Shown here: piece by piece, positions 22,352 to 34,053 of the stretch
Layout: every line of letters starts with the position of its first letter
Numbering within the stretch: the stretch's first letter is position 1
DNA from: Cryptomeria japonica
Lineage: Eukaryota > Streptophyta > Pinopsida > Cupressales > Cupressaceae
Direction of reading: 5' to 3'
DNA: 64,000 bases
NCBI RefSeq assembly: GCF_030272615.1
Contig: NC_081410.1
Span: 186,171,619 to 186,235,618 of the forward strand
The notes under the pieces: generated by a model
The model's database searches: none
Told to the model about the DNA's origin: nothing
What the model saw: the letters and a program-made list of their open reading frames with translations, nothing else
Position numbers and translations under genes: made by a program

Positions 22352-23226
22352 TATCTTGAAATTCTTTCAGGACACCTAGAAGCAAAATTTCCTATCTTAT
22401 TACAAGCGAAGCATTTAAGAGGTAACTTTCCATCATGCTTACCGACTCCCTTAGGAAATCTCCAAGCAATAAGTGCTTCAAGCTCATCCAACTCTTTTTC
22501 CTGATCTTCCATCTCTCTCATTTCTCTTTCATACATTGAAACCCTAAATGAAATCTCTCCCAGATCATAATTTTGCTTCCCAAATATAGAGGCTTTAAAT
22601 GTAGTCTCAGATTTACCATGTGATTCTCTAAATTTTCTCAAGTGAAGAGTAGCAAGTTTACCAACCAACATGTCTCTTTTCACAGTAGTCATAGTTTGGA
22701 TCTCATCAATAGCAGCAACTTTAGATTTGTAAGAAAAAGGCAAGGATCTCAACACTTTAGCAACAATCTCATCTTCCTCAAGAGTTTGACTGGCACATCT
22801 GATGTTCATAACAATTTCATTCACCTTATCCATAAAGGTTGATATGTTCTCATCATCTCCCATCTTCAGCATCTCATGCTTTCTTTTCAAACTCTGCAAC
22901 TTAGCAACTTTGACATGTTTATCTCCTTCATACAAGGTCTCTAACTTCTCCCAGATCTCATGGGGAATCTGAAGTCTCATCACATTAGTCACATTTGAAT
23001 CAGTCAAGGCACTCAACAATGCTTCCTTATCTCTTATATTATGTTCAACATCCTTGATCTCAACAGTAGTAACTGGACCATTCTGAGGAACGATACAGGC
23101 ATTATTTGTAATCTTCTAATAATCTTCTCCAAGACACTTCAAATGACACTCCATCTGATCCTTGCATAAAATGTAATTATTTCCATAAAATATAGGACTC
23201 TCTTTCTTGAACACGTAGGTTGTCAT
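22352..23226 (-). pseudogene. F gag
   Basis: Start at ATG 23226 (MTTYVFKKESPIF), about 43 nt inside the primer site. It has the copia Gag (UBN2-like) organisation: IWEKLETLYEGDKHVK, KVNEIVMNIRCASQTLEEDEIVAKVLRSLP, then a Glu-rich segment and a knuckle CFACNKIGNFASRC whose His is replaced by Asn. An early TAG near 23119 breaks the frame. The C-terminal remainder lies left of H at about 20000-20106. Confidence 0.85.
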
Positions 23227-23268
23227 CTCGGATCTCCTCAAATAGTCAAGCTTCTTCTAGAGGATCTA

Positions 23269-23280
23269 GCTCTGATACCA
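23269..23280 (-). promoter_or_regulatory. Primer-binding site of F
   Basis: Minus strand TGGTATCAGAGC, two bases inside the 5' LTR. Confidence 0.85.
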
Positions 23281-23282
23281 AT

Positions 23283-23524
23283 TGTTGGCAACAGCAATGA
23301 AGGAAAACTTAGAGGGGGGGGGGGGGGCGTGAATCAATTTTCACTAGATTAAACAATTTAAGAACAATCTTAGATCTGAACAACTGAAATGAGAATAAAG
23401 ATAAACACAATAACAGCAACACACATAACACCAAGTTTTTTGACATGGAAAACCTAGTTAAGGGAAAAAACATGGTGGGAACCTACCCATAATAAGATGA
23501 TACTCTGTAGTAGTATGTATAAAT
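23283..23524 (-). repeat. 5' LTR of F, first segment
   Basis: Matches 15218-15450 of the left LTR. It has a 14-G run at 23314-23327. It is cut by O at 23525. The remaining LTR is at 57163-58255. Confidence 0.85.
23486..23524. repeat. 39-nt direct repeat flanking element O, left copy
   Basis: CCCATAATAAGATGATACT...TAAAT, also at 57124-57162 with two mismatches. It is F-LTR sequence present on both sides of O, far longer than the usual 5-bp duplication. Confidence 0.8.
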
Positions 23525-23910
23525 TGTTGGAATCCAATAACACTAAGAGGGGGGGGGGGGGGTGAATCACTGTTATACCGGAATGATCAATTTTAACCTT
23601 ATTAAAACATGCATACACCAATCGGTATACCAGTACATACAGAATTGAAAGAAGTAAAGCAACCAATAAGCCAATCACATAAATGAGAACCATAACACAC
23701 AGAATTATACGTGGAAAACCTCAAAGAGGAAAAACCATGATGGGATTTATGACCCACAATATCAATCCATTGGCCATATGAAGAGATATTACAAAATATG
23801 AGGGGCCTGCACTTGTAGGAAGGCTTATAACCTAGAGCACACTGCTCAATCACAAAAGGAGCCTCACTGACTACATAAAAATCTAGACTACAACCCGAAG
23901 AAGTGTTGAA
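23525..23910 (-). repeat. 3' LTR of O, first segment
   Basis: TGTTGGAATCCAATAACACT, 13-G run, matches 56205-56580. It is cut at 23910 by J, with TTGAA at 23906-23910 repeated at 50669-50673. Confidence 0.9.
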
Positions 23911-26486
23911 TGTTGGCTTGATGATGATTGCAATGAATGACTTCATATGTTGTCATTGATGGAACATGAGCACACACATATGTTTGTCTACCGGTGTTAC
24001 TTCAAAGTTATTTGTATTATATTGCTACCGATATTAGTAGTTTTGCTTATGATGGTGTCAAACTGGTACATGTCATCAACCGATATATATAGGAATCTCC
24101 CGACACCAACTTGAAGATCCAGCAGAGATTATCAAAGAAGTAATGGAGGACAATCAGTTTATATGTTGACAAAGGTTAACTCCAACCAGTATTGGTGTTC
24201 CAACCGGTATTTGTTGATTGTTTGATGAGTTATCACCGGTCATGATGAGTTATCCTAACCAACAAATTTTGGTGGTATTTTGTGGTGAGTTATGTTTGAT
24301 TGTCTAGATACACTATGTAGTCACATAAATCTGTCCATTTTAATTAAATGAATATTTTCTATTTATTTTATTAAAAACCCACTAGCCAATAGTTAATTAA
24401 ATTAACATTTAATTAATTCATCTTCAAACATTCTCCTATTAATTAAATAAATCATTCAATTTATTTTAATTAATTCATTAAACTAAATTCACAATCAATT
24501 AAATGAATAAATCCTATTTATTTAATTTAGTTCCCTTTCCTCTTTTAAATAAATTAAATAAAACATTTATTTAAATCATTCAATCCTCCCCACTTGCATT
24601 CTCCTAAAAATGCAACTTGCACCTATTTGTTGAAATAAATGAATTTTGTTTTAATAAAAATCCTATTTTCCCTCACCCACCAAACCCACTTGCAATCTTA
24701 AACCCCTTCTAGATTCTTCTAACCCCTTCCTAATTATCCTAATCCATCCCCTAATTATTGTCACATTCCTAAGCAACTTGGAGTCACTTCTCAAAGACTC
24801 CAAAGTCTTTGAAAAGCATTTAAGGCTTGATGTGTTCAACAAGCTAACCTCTAAAGTCTTCTAAACCACTAATGGCTCTTACATGACCATTTATGGTTAA
24901 ATCCACTTGCACCCATGGTTAGGGACTTTGACCCCTAACTCAACCCTCACGTAACCCATGTGTCTCCTCAAGCATTTATTGCTTTGACCATGGTTATCCT
25001 CACTAGCTCTTGTACAAGAGTTTATCCATTGGATAAAAGCATTATTCTTTGAATAATGAAATTATCCATTCAACTCAACCTTAACCTTACCTCCCAGGTT
25101 AACCCTCGGGTCATGTCAAGCATTTAATGCTTCTTCCATCTCCTCTCAACCCATCTCATGTTGACACTTGTCATCCTGGGATTGGGTTGAAAGTCCTCAC
25201 ATGGATCATAAACCATTCAATCCTGACCCTTGTTGAGATTACTCAATCTCAACCATCCATTGCTCCATTTTTCCTATAAATAGAGCTCATTTCTTCATAA
25301 TTCAGATCCTGAAAACTTGTATGCATTTACCTTATAGTCATTTTTAGATAGATATCATTTAGCATAAATCCTTCATATTCACTCTTTTGGCTTAAAATCA
25401 ACACTAGCTAATTAGATAATCTCTCATTTTAGCTTTTGTTCACACTTGCATAACATAGATTAATCATTTTCAATCTTGAACCTCCATAAGGCATCCATAG
25501 TGCAAAAAGCTACTGAGAGCTACACTGATTTGGAACTTGGAGAGGAGAGAAACAAGGAAGGAGAAGCTACCAGCATGGTAGAGAGCATGTGGAGATGTTT
25601 AGTTACATTTTGTAGATTCATTAAGCTTTTTATTTGTTTGGTAGTGTCTTTCTTGATATGCTTGCTTAGGATAGTGTTTTCCATATGATTTCTAACACTA
25701 ACAACTAACAAATTGGTTTTTTGTTGTTTGTGTTTTGTTATCATGACTAACCCTTCCATTTTGCAGAGCATCACACTGCACCTAGGAAATTGTGATATAA
25801 TTCCTAAGGCCAACGTGAAATATAAATGCCTATATAATGACATTATGATGAAATTTTCTGTATGAGAAAAGGAGATATGTTATGAGAAGATTTGATGCGA
25901 AGATAGAAGTGCTAAGATGCATAATATGTTGGTAATGTAGTTTTGAGTGCACAGAAGAGGATCTATTCAATCAAATTGTGCTACTTCTAGATCACACCAC
26001 TTGTTGTTTTCTAATCACTACAATAGTCAAATCCCGTAATCGGGTAAGATCTAACAAGCTTCATTGTACAAATACTTTAACAAGTTTATCCATTAGTTTG
26101 GATTCAAAAATTCTTTACCGAGGTTACTCCTACCAAGGTACTACCTTTAATAGGGTATAGCTCCTAACAAAGCTTTGGGATGTTTAACAAGATTCGCTCT
26201 TAGTAGAGCATGTTTGTAGACCTTAACCGATCAGTTACCTATTACTGCAAATAGTTAACGTGTGAGTCCCATCTCACCGTGGTGTTTCCCATTTGGGTTT
26301 TCCACATATAAACACTTGTGTTATGATGGATGTTTTACTGATTGTGGATGCATTAATATCATTTTGGATTACATGCATAGTGTTTAACAAACTTGTTAAG
26401 TATATCTACCGGTCAATGTTTAAAGTAGTATTTTTTTTGGTGTCACTGATTCATCCCCCCCCTCTCAGTGCTTTATAATTCTATCA
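23911..26486 (+). repeat. 5' LTR of J, interrupted by K
   Basis: Matches the 3' LTR starting at 42804. K occupies 24316-25773. The end carries the TGATTCATCCCCCCCCTCTCAGTG motif. It is followed by ATTGGTATCAGAGCC. Confidence 0.85.
24316..25773 (+). mobile_element. Element K: probable solo LTR of a gypsy-type element (1458 bp)
   Basis: TGTAGTCACATAAATC to GCAGAGCATCA, flanked by CACTA (24311-24315) and CACTG (25774-25778), a 5-bp duplication with one change. It has a TATA box TATAAATAG at 25275-25283. No primer site, purine tract or genes, so it looks like a solo LTR left by LTR-LTR recombination. Removing it restores the J LTR alignment. Orientation is inferred from the TATA box. Confidence 0.75.
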
Positions 26487-26488
26487 AT

Positions 26489-26500
26489 TGGTATCAGAGC
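26489..26500 (+). promoter_or_regulatory. Primer-binding site of J
   Basis: TGGTATCAGAGC, two bases after the LTR. Confidence 0.85.
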
Positions 26501-26549
26501 CTAATTTATTTAAGTCTTAATCACTTGGAAGGAAACCCTAAAGCCACCA

Positions 26550-27844
26550 TGGGGGATATGAGCTACTTTGAAATGGCTAGAGTTCTTGAAGCTACCAAGG
26601 ATTAGCTTGAAACCCTAAGAGTCAGATTCAAAGCATCACAAGTCAAAAGGAGAGAGCTGACTGAACAACAATTGGAAATATCTGATAATAGTTCTTCATA
26701 TGAAGATAACATTGATGCATTAGCCGAAGAAGTTGAAAAACTGAATGGTGAGAAGTTAAATCTAAGAAGAGAGTTAGATGCCCTAACTATCTGCATGAGT
26801 CAAGAGTTGGAAGCTAAGAGGGCAGTTGAAGATCTTGTCAAAGAAATAGATCATGAGATTGAAAATATCAAATGAGAGAATACTACTTTACATGAGCATT
26901 AGCATGCAGAGAAAAAATAAAAGGAGGCCTTGCAGCTAGATCTTAAAATGGCATCATCTCTGAAAGAGACTCTTTCAAAACCCAATGAAGATCTTACCAG
27001 AGAACTCACTGAAGCCAATGGAAAGTTGGAAAAGTTCAACAAAAGTTCTACCATGCTGGATGAGTAGATCTAATCACAAAGGATGAAAGGCGATACTTCT
27101 AGACTAGGTTTTAACACATCTGAGAAAGGAGAGTCTTCTGGTACAAAGATCAACATTCACAAGGACAAAATTGCTTCTAAGGCTAACAAGCCTACCAGTA
27201 AGAAAGTATTTAAACCTTTCTTCTTTGTCTGTCATAAGCCTGGACATACTGCAAATGTGTGTAGAAGCAAACCCAGTGGAAATACAAGTTACAATGCAAA
27301 TACTAGGTATATATCTAAGAGATTTGAAGGTCATTATTTCACATGCAAGATGTATGGACATAAATCAATTGAATGCAGACATGGAGAAAATAATCCAGTA
27401 CCTCACATGAATCCAAGACCTAATGGCAACTAGATGAGAACCTATGATAACCAGGGTAACATGAATTGGCAGAGACCCTATTTCAATCAGTTTAGTCCAT
27501 TTGAGATGGAAAAGGTAACTAATGTCATTTGCACCATTTGCAACAATTATGGTCATTTGGCTATGAATTGAAGAAGCAAAAATGGAAGAGGCAATGCAGG
27601 ACCTTGGAGATCATCTGGAATGGTCTTCTATCATTGCCACAAACCAGGACACATGATGAAGTTATGTAGATCCAAAAAGAACAAACCAGTTAATCATTCT
27701 AATGATCAAAAAGGAAAGCAGAAGGTAAATATTGAGAAAACCAGAGAAGAGATGAACCTAATCTGGAAAATGAAGAACAATGATATACCTGCAGAAGAAG
27801 TTAATACTTCACCCAGTGTGGAGAATCCTGCACTGGTGAACTAA
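26550..27844 (+). pseudogene. ORF1 of J: coiled-coil, zinc-knuckle Gag-like protein
   Basis: Start at ATG 26550 in the context CCACCATGG. Coiled-coil region to about 27070 (EEVEKLNGEKLNLRRELDAL), then degenerate knuckles: FFVCHKPGHTANVC, YFTCKMYGHKSIEC, CTICNNYGHLAMN followed by a stop, FYHCHKPGHMMKLC. Three have lost the first Cys and one the last. Stops at about 26602 (TAG), 26874, 26900, 26919, 27067 and 27433 (TAG). Closest to ORF1 of N. It ends at TAA 27842-27844 after VENPALVN, followed by a G-tract AAGGGGAGC. Confidence 0.8.
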
Positions 27845-28011
27845 GCTTATCAATAGGGATAAGGGGAGCATAATGGTAAATCTACTTCTAGACCCCTTGA
27901 AAGAAGAGTGGTAAGAGAGTTTGAACTTTGAGTTGTTATGTGTGAAATATTGATATCTTTTGTCAATCAGTTTTTGAAAAGTTCATCAACCGGTTTTACA
28001 CCTATTAATAT

Positions 28012-28800
28012 TGTTGGCAAATGCACACTCGAATGAGAAATTGTAGGTGATTGAAGGTATTGTCATTGATGGCAACCTTACAATCATGTCATACCAACAA
28101 GCAGACATAGGCATTGACACCAATAGACTCTACACCGGCATACAGATCACCGACACCGAAAAGGAAGATTACCAGCACCATGGCCGACAGGAATTTTGTG
28201 TATATATATTTTGTATTTAATTGTTAAATATTTTGTAAGCCAACTTGACAGATTGTAATATGACTCATATAAGTATGAGATCATTGTAGATCATTTAGAA
28301 TGTGAAGTATGGAAAGATAATAGTAGACCTAATGTGCGAATTATTGGGATAAAGGTTTATGTATATTACAGAGCTTAAACCTGGTACTGAATCTAGCATA
28401 GTAGATGCTAATCTAAAGTAGTACAAGACATTGGATTTGTATAATCCATTTTTGTAAGTCAGTGTGACTTCTTTTGTAATTGAGCAGTGAGCTCTAGGCA
28501 CTTGGCCTTCTTGCATGTGCAGGCCCCTATTGTAAACAGTAATATTCTCTTATTGGCCAATAAGCGAATATTGTGGGTCACAAATCCCACCAAGGTTTTT
28601 CCCACATCGGGTTTCCTCATTAAAAATATTGTGTTATGGTGTGTCTCTTATGTTGTGGTTGTTATTTTTATTTGCTACATTATTTCTAGTTTACCGGTAC
28701 ACAGTTTTAATATGCTTTTCATGTTATAATTCAAGTAAATTATATTACCGGTCAGATACCGATTCACCCCCCTCTTAGTATATCTTTGGGAATCCTAAAA
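28012..28800 (+). repeat. 5' LTR of L (789 bp)
   Basis: TGTTGGCAAATGCACACTC to GGGAATCCTAAAA (CTAACA with C to A). Matches the LTRs of B, D and G. Confidence 0.9.
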
Positions 28801-28802
28801 AT

Positions 28803-28814
28803 TGGTATCAGAGC
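28803..28814 (+). promoter_or_regulatory. Primer-binding site of L
   Basis: TGGTATCAGAGC directly after the LTR. Confidence 0.85.
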
Positions 28815-28871
28815 TTGGTCCTCTATTTTCAAAAGCCTAACAACTTGAGGAAGATCTTGACACTGGTAGAG

Positions 28872-30056
28872 ATGGAAAACTTGAGAAAACAATTGGAAAC
28901 AGCTCTTTCAGACTATAATGTAGAAAAGGTGAAGAATATCAAACTTGAAGATGATCTAAAGGTTGCATAGGATATTATTCGAGGACTTCAAGAAAATTTC
29001 ACTATAGCAAGAAACAAAAGAAGAGAACTTTGTGAAAAGATGCAGAATGATGAAGATGAAAAGGAAACTCTTAATGATCTGGTAAACAAGCTAAGACAAG
29101 AAAATAGTACAATGAAGAATGAGATGCAAGATATGACTATGAGATTTTGTAAAGAAACTAAAAATCAGAAGAAGAATGAAGAAGACTTGGTTAGAAGACT
29201 AAATGATGTTGGAAATGAAAACACAAGACTCGGTCATGAAAAGATATGTTGAAGACAGATTTGTTGCATACACAAAATGACACAAATGAACTCACGAGAT
29301 AGAAAGGAATCTTGGAGAGAGAAGTGGCTGCTGCAAATCAACACGGAAAAATTCAAGAAAAGTTCAGAAGAACTTGTTGACATACTAAAGAATCAAAAAC
29401 CTAATGGTGATATAAATGGTCTTGGCTTTGAAGTTGGTGAAAGCTCTGGTACTGCAAACAATCATGATCATAGTAAACCAGTAAGACAACCTAATGCTTA
29501 CAAATTTAATGGGAAATGCTTTAACTGTAACAAGTATGGTCATAGAGTAAATCAGTGTAGATCTAGAAATTATTAGAACACTAATATACCCACCGGTCAA
29601 TGCTCTAAGTGCAACAAAGTTGGTCATAATTCAGAAAACTGTAGAATGAATGTAAGATGTTATGTTTGTGGAAGATTTGGACACTTATCTAATCAATGTA
29701 GAACACAAACTAGCATAGGTTATGTGAAAGCTATTCAGAAAAACAATGTGACTTGTTATGCTTGTAACAAGATTGGGCATATTGCAAAATTTTGTAGAAG
29801 TAAGGCATCACCGGCAAATAACAAAGGACCTATCTTGAAAGGTAAAGAAAAAGTTGAAGAGGTAAAGCAAGAATTCTCAAAGCAATGGATCAAAAAGTCA
29901 GATCAGAATGTTGATGGGAATACTCCTCCACTAGCAGAACAGAGTGTCACTCCACCGATAGGAGACTCTTTATCTAACCGAAGGAAAATCCTTTGGGGGT
30001 TTAGAAGCAAATTGAAAAATAGGCTATTATTCCCTCGGTTGATGGTGAGAAGTTGA
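28872..30056 (+). pseudogene. ORF1 of L: coiled-coil protein with four zinc knuckles
   Basis: Start ATG 28872, at the same distance from the primer site as in G. The N-terminus MENLRKQLETALSDYN begins a long coiled coil to about residue 150. Knuckles CFNCNKYGHRVNQC, CSKCNKVGHNSENC, CYVCGRFGHLSNQC and CYACNKIGHIAKFC are all complete. TAG near 28968 and frame changes near 29250 and 29575 break it. The end is uncertain: where O has a stop (PIGNSFSN then TGA) L reads CGA and runs to 30056. Confidence 0.8.
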
Positions 30057-30270
30057 ATTACTTCTATACCGGCAAATGAGTTAAGTCGTGACTTAACTGG
30101 CAAGCATTAAATGTGGTAGTTGAAGAAAGTAACATTATAAAGCAAGTGTTTTAGCTCCTTTTTCATTCACCAAGCATTCAAATCTTTGAGAGCGTGAAAA
30201 TTCCCGAGCGAAGGCATCCTTAGTGGAAAAGTGAAGCAGTTCATTCAAGCACTCATCCTTAAGGCAGATT

Positions 30271-30284
30271 GAGGTATTTATAAC
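30271..30284 (+). promoter_or_regulatory. Conserved GAGGTATTTATAAC motif before ORF2 of L
   Basis: Ends two bases before the ORF2 ATG. Related forms are GAGGTATTTC at 39384-39393 (J), AAGGTATTTC at 46509-46518 (N) and AAAGTATTTATC on minus at 54655-54666 (O). Role unknown; the AG-GT could mark a splice acceptor for a subgenomic ORF2 mRNA. Confidence 0.35.
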
Positions 30285-30285
30285 T

Positions 30286-32684
30286 ATGGATTCCTCATCC
30301 ACACCTGAATTTATTGCAAACCCTACTATGATTGAAGTTATCAAGTGCCCTAGACCCGTATTCAGACTTGTTCCTAAAATAGCGAAGAAGGATGATACCA
30401 TAGGTGCATTTTCAAAAATACCTAAGGGAGTAGTTTATGCAGAGGATCCTAGGATATACATGCATTGTCATATAGAGGAATTAGGAGATGATGAAATCAA
30501 GAACATGTATAGGACTGTGATTTGTGATGAAAATGGTAATATCAAACCAGAACACAAGGTAGTAGAAACCCTAGGTTTTGTGGATATTCTTAGCATCCCT
30601 GATTTTCCTAAAGATGTGATAAGAATATTCCTAAGAAGAGTCCATGGTGAATTATTTTGGTTGGACTCCATCCATAAGATCACCAAAGAAGTGGTTAAGG
30701 TAGTAACAGGGTTACATTCCACCGGTAGCAGACCTAACAGAACTAAAAGGGTCTCAAATGACACAGTGATGGACCTAACTGACACAATATTTGACAAAAG
30801 GTCTCTAAGGGTAAATGACATGAAGGACATCAATGTCAGATTTGTCAGTATGATTTTAGGCTACAAGGTTACACATGCAAATAGGTTAAACTCAGTTTCT
30901 AGCCTATGTATTAAAAGTGCATATGACATGGTTAATGATAATGCTAGAATAGATGTATGTGAATGGCTCAAAGATAAATTAATAGACAATCTGAAGAAGA
31001 TCAAAGGGGATAAGAAAGGAACCTTTAGATTTGGAAATTTGCTTGTATGTTTGATGTTGTATATTACTAAGCAAGTACCTGGTATTGGTAGGAAAGATTT
31101 TGGCTTTGATATACCAGTAGGAAAATAATTATTGGATTTATTAAACAACATGGGAGAAGACAGAGAGAAAAACTTAAATGAAAATTTTCAAGCACTGAAG
31201 GCTCGAATGAAGACTAGAATAAGGTTGTCACAGGCAATTGTAGATAAATATCAAAAGGAAATATGTTTTGTAATTAAGAAAGATGAAATCTGGATGGAAG
31301 CAGTTGTCCCTAGGACTATTTGGGTAACTGAATTGGGATATGAAACAGATGACAACATCATTGAAACTTATGCAAAATCCCTCCTTGAAGCACCAAAGGA
31401 ACCATCTAAGAAAGTCTTTGGAAATGCAGAAACAATTGAAAGTGGAATTTAGTCTAGGAAAAGAGTCAAGAAAGTTGAAGAAACAGGAAGGAAGGGAACT
31501 AGACAAGCTAAAGCAATTAAAGAAGATGTATTAAAACAAACTGGTATCAAGGAAAGTGAGTTGGAAGGACTTCAACCGGAAGCTCATCTTTCATCTGTTG
31601 GAACTTCTTCTGAGAGTGATATACCAACTATATTCAAAAGGGTAGAAAGAAAAAGAAAACCCTCACCGACACCCTCACCTACACCCAGGAAAACAAGACA
31701 AAAGCAATAGGCAGTTAGGCCTCTAGTTAAGAAGATGACTCGGAAGAAGAAGAAGAAGGTAAAACAAGACATTGCTCCACTGGACAAACTCCTTAATGAA
31801 ATAACAGAGGATGGAAAGTTGAAAAACATTAGCAAACTGTATAACACACTTTCCGTTGATGACAAAGAAAGCATAGAAATAGTGTAATCTTACACTTGGA
31901 TATTTACAAGAAATTTTTGATGGAAATTGTTGATGAAATACCCACTGATCTCTACATAAGACTTGAAGCTAGAAGGGTAGCTATTGTTAAGCTGGATAAG
32001 AAAATAAAAATTGAGAAACTACTTGCAGTTCACCCAATGAACTCACCTGAAGAGATTGACCAATTAATCAGTGAAGCTAATCGAACAGTATTCTTAACCG
32101 CTCACTGACATGTAGCACTGATGGCAGGAAGAATGAATGAAATTTCAGAAGAGATTGCAGACCAATGGGACATATTCTTTGTTGAAAAGGAGAAACAGGA
32201 AGAACTTAAAAGACCTAAGACTATCAGAGTCTATCAAAAGGACAAGGATAAGGGAAAAGGTAAGGTAGGTGGACCTCCAAACCTAAAAATAACTGACAAC
32301 TTACCCCCACCTCTTTCTGATACTCCATCGACACATACTATTGATAATCAACCAGCTACTGAGAGTATAGAGACTCCTTAAGAGGATATAAATCCTAAGT
32401 CAAAGATATTATATACTATGAATATAGACACCCATGAGGTGAACATTGTGGTAGATAAAGAAACCATTGAGGATAAGAAGGAAGATGTGGTTGCTGAGTC
32501 ACCGACTGCAGATGTGGTGATTAATGTTAGCACAAATACAGAGAAACCAACAGAGGAAACCACTGAGAAATCATCTAAAACACTGGTAAATGAAACTGAA
32601 AAACAATCAGAGGTAAATATAAAGAAACCTTCTAAGACACAGATGGAGAAACTAGAACAGAAATAGGTTCAGACACAAGTTCAG
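30286..32684 (+). pseudogene. ORF2 of L: best copy of the unknown domain (280 aa before first stop)
   Basis: ATG 30286; open to TAA at 31126-31128. Landmarks: CHIEELGDDEIKNMY (about residue 66), GNIKPEHKVVETLGF, FLRRVHGELFWLD, KITKEVVKVVTG, KRSLRVND, VRFVSMILGYKVTHANRLNS, KGTFRFGNLLVCLMLYITK. After it come a segment with AVVPRTIWVTELGYETDD, a Lys/Arg-rich part with TAG 31450 and TAG 31708, and a helical part after a frame change near 31886. TGA 32106 and TAA 32379 follow. The gene is cut off by the M junction. No catalytic motif of RT, integrase, protease or transposase is visible. Function unknown. Confidence 0.75.
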
Positions 32685-32686
32685 AC

Positions 32687-33569
32687 CACAACACATAATA
32701 GAGATATTTGTACGTGGAAACCCTGTAAGGGGAAAAACCATGGTGGGAAACCTTACCCACAATTAGATGATACTACTGCAGATAGTATGTGTGTACAAAT
32801 GGGGTCTGCACATGCAAAAACGCCAATTGCCTAGAGCTCACTACTCAATCACAAGATGGGAGTCACATGGACTACAATTGGTTGGTTAAATCCAATGATA
32901 ATGTACTACTCAAAATAGCATCTTCATATTCTGGATTCAGTACCGATTAAGCTCTGATTGTCTTCTTCATACCTTCCTTGAATCTTCAAATGATGTCTAT
33001 GTGTATAGCTCTATTTATATCCGCATATATCAAATATCACAACCTTGTAATCCCTTATTACCTTCCTTATGTCTATCTCACAAATGAGATCTTACATATA
33101 TACCAAAACCTAAGACCAAAAGTGTAGGTCGGCTTACTAAGAATATTACAATTAAATCAATTACAAATGAATCAATATGTGATGCATCATGTCAGCTCAA
33201 TGCATTTATAATAATAACCAATAAAGAAATCATCTTCATAACATGTCGTGTTGATCTGGAATAGATAACGCTTTCCGATCCATAACGTAGACCAATTTGT
33301 TGGTAACAGCAAATATGCAAACTCGATTAGACCAATAACCAAATCACCAAAACAAGTGTCCATACCATGTCTTCAACGTAACCAAGTAATCTCTAGATGA
33401 TAACAAATCATCCTCAGTGCCAGTGAACAATATAACCTGTCAGTGAACCAAATATCGATGACTGTGCATAAGTCATGAAACATGTCGGTGAACATAACCA
33501 AAGATCTCTAGTGTTGACAAGTGTTGACATCCATGACAAAATCAATGCAACACATCCATAATACCAACA
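32687..33569 (-). repeat. 3' LTR of M, truncated
   Basis: Matches 38377-39242 of the right LTR. The first ~185 bp are missing at the junction with L. Ends ATACCAACA. Confidence 0.8.
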
Positions 33570-34053
33570 ATCTCCCCCTTTGGTATTGATGGCAACACAA
33601 GATGGAAAAACCATCTAAGTGCTAAAGCAGAAATGCCAAAAACCAAAAACTAACAATCTCCCAAAGAGATCAATTACCAGAAATCAAAATATAGAATATC
33701 TCTCCCCCAATGAATAATCTTTCCCCAAAAATAGAGAACATCTCTCCCCAAAAGATAGTGTGTTTTTCCATAGATATCTCTCCCCCTTTAACATCAAATT
33801 CCAAAGAAATACAAAAACCAAATACAACCAGTTCATAGAACTAATTACAAATACCAATTGTTATAACCAACTACTCCCCTTGAGAAGTAGCTCTCCTCCA
33901 TCAAAGCCAAAAAAAGGTTTCTTTGTAAATTCTATCGGTTTGATGTCATTCTCCAACTGTCTAGGTCTCTACTAGTGAGGGTATTACCCTAAGCTTCTCT
34001 CTAAGATATTCAAAAGTTTCCTTAGGCAAAGGCTTAGTAAAGATATCTGCAAT

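Larger units (their letters stand above)
28012..32686 (+). mobile_element. Element L: pol-less LTR retrotransposon, 3' end deleted
   Basis: 5' LTR 28012-28800, primer site 28803-28814, ORF1 28872 to about 30056, ORF2 30286 to about 32684. It then passes abruptly into the truncated LTR of M at about 32683-32690. No 3' LTR. Same family as B, D and G. It lies in the ORF1-ORF2 spacer of J. Confidence 0.85.

Noticed and set aside
25476-25688. 70-aa plus-strand ORF with a hydrophobic end
   Set aside because: It lies inside the solo LTR K, with no family resemblance or gene context.
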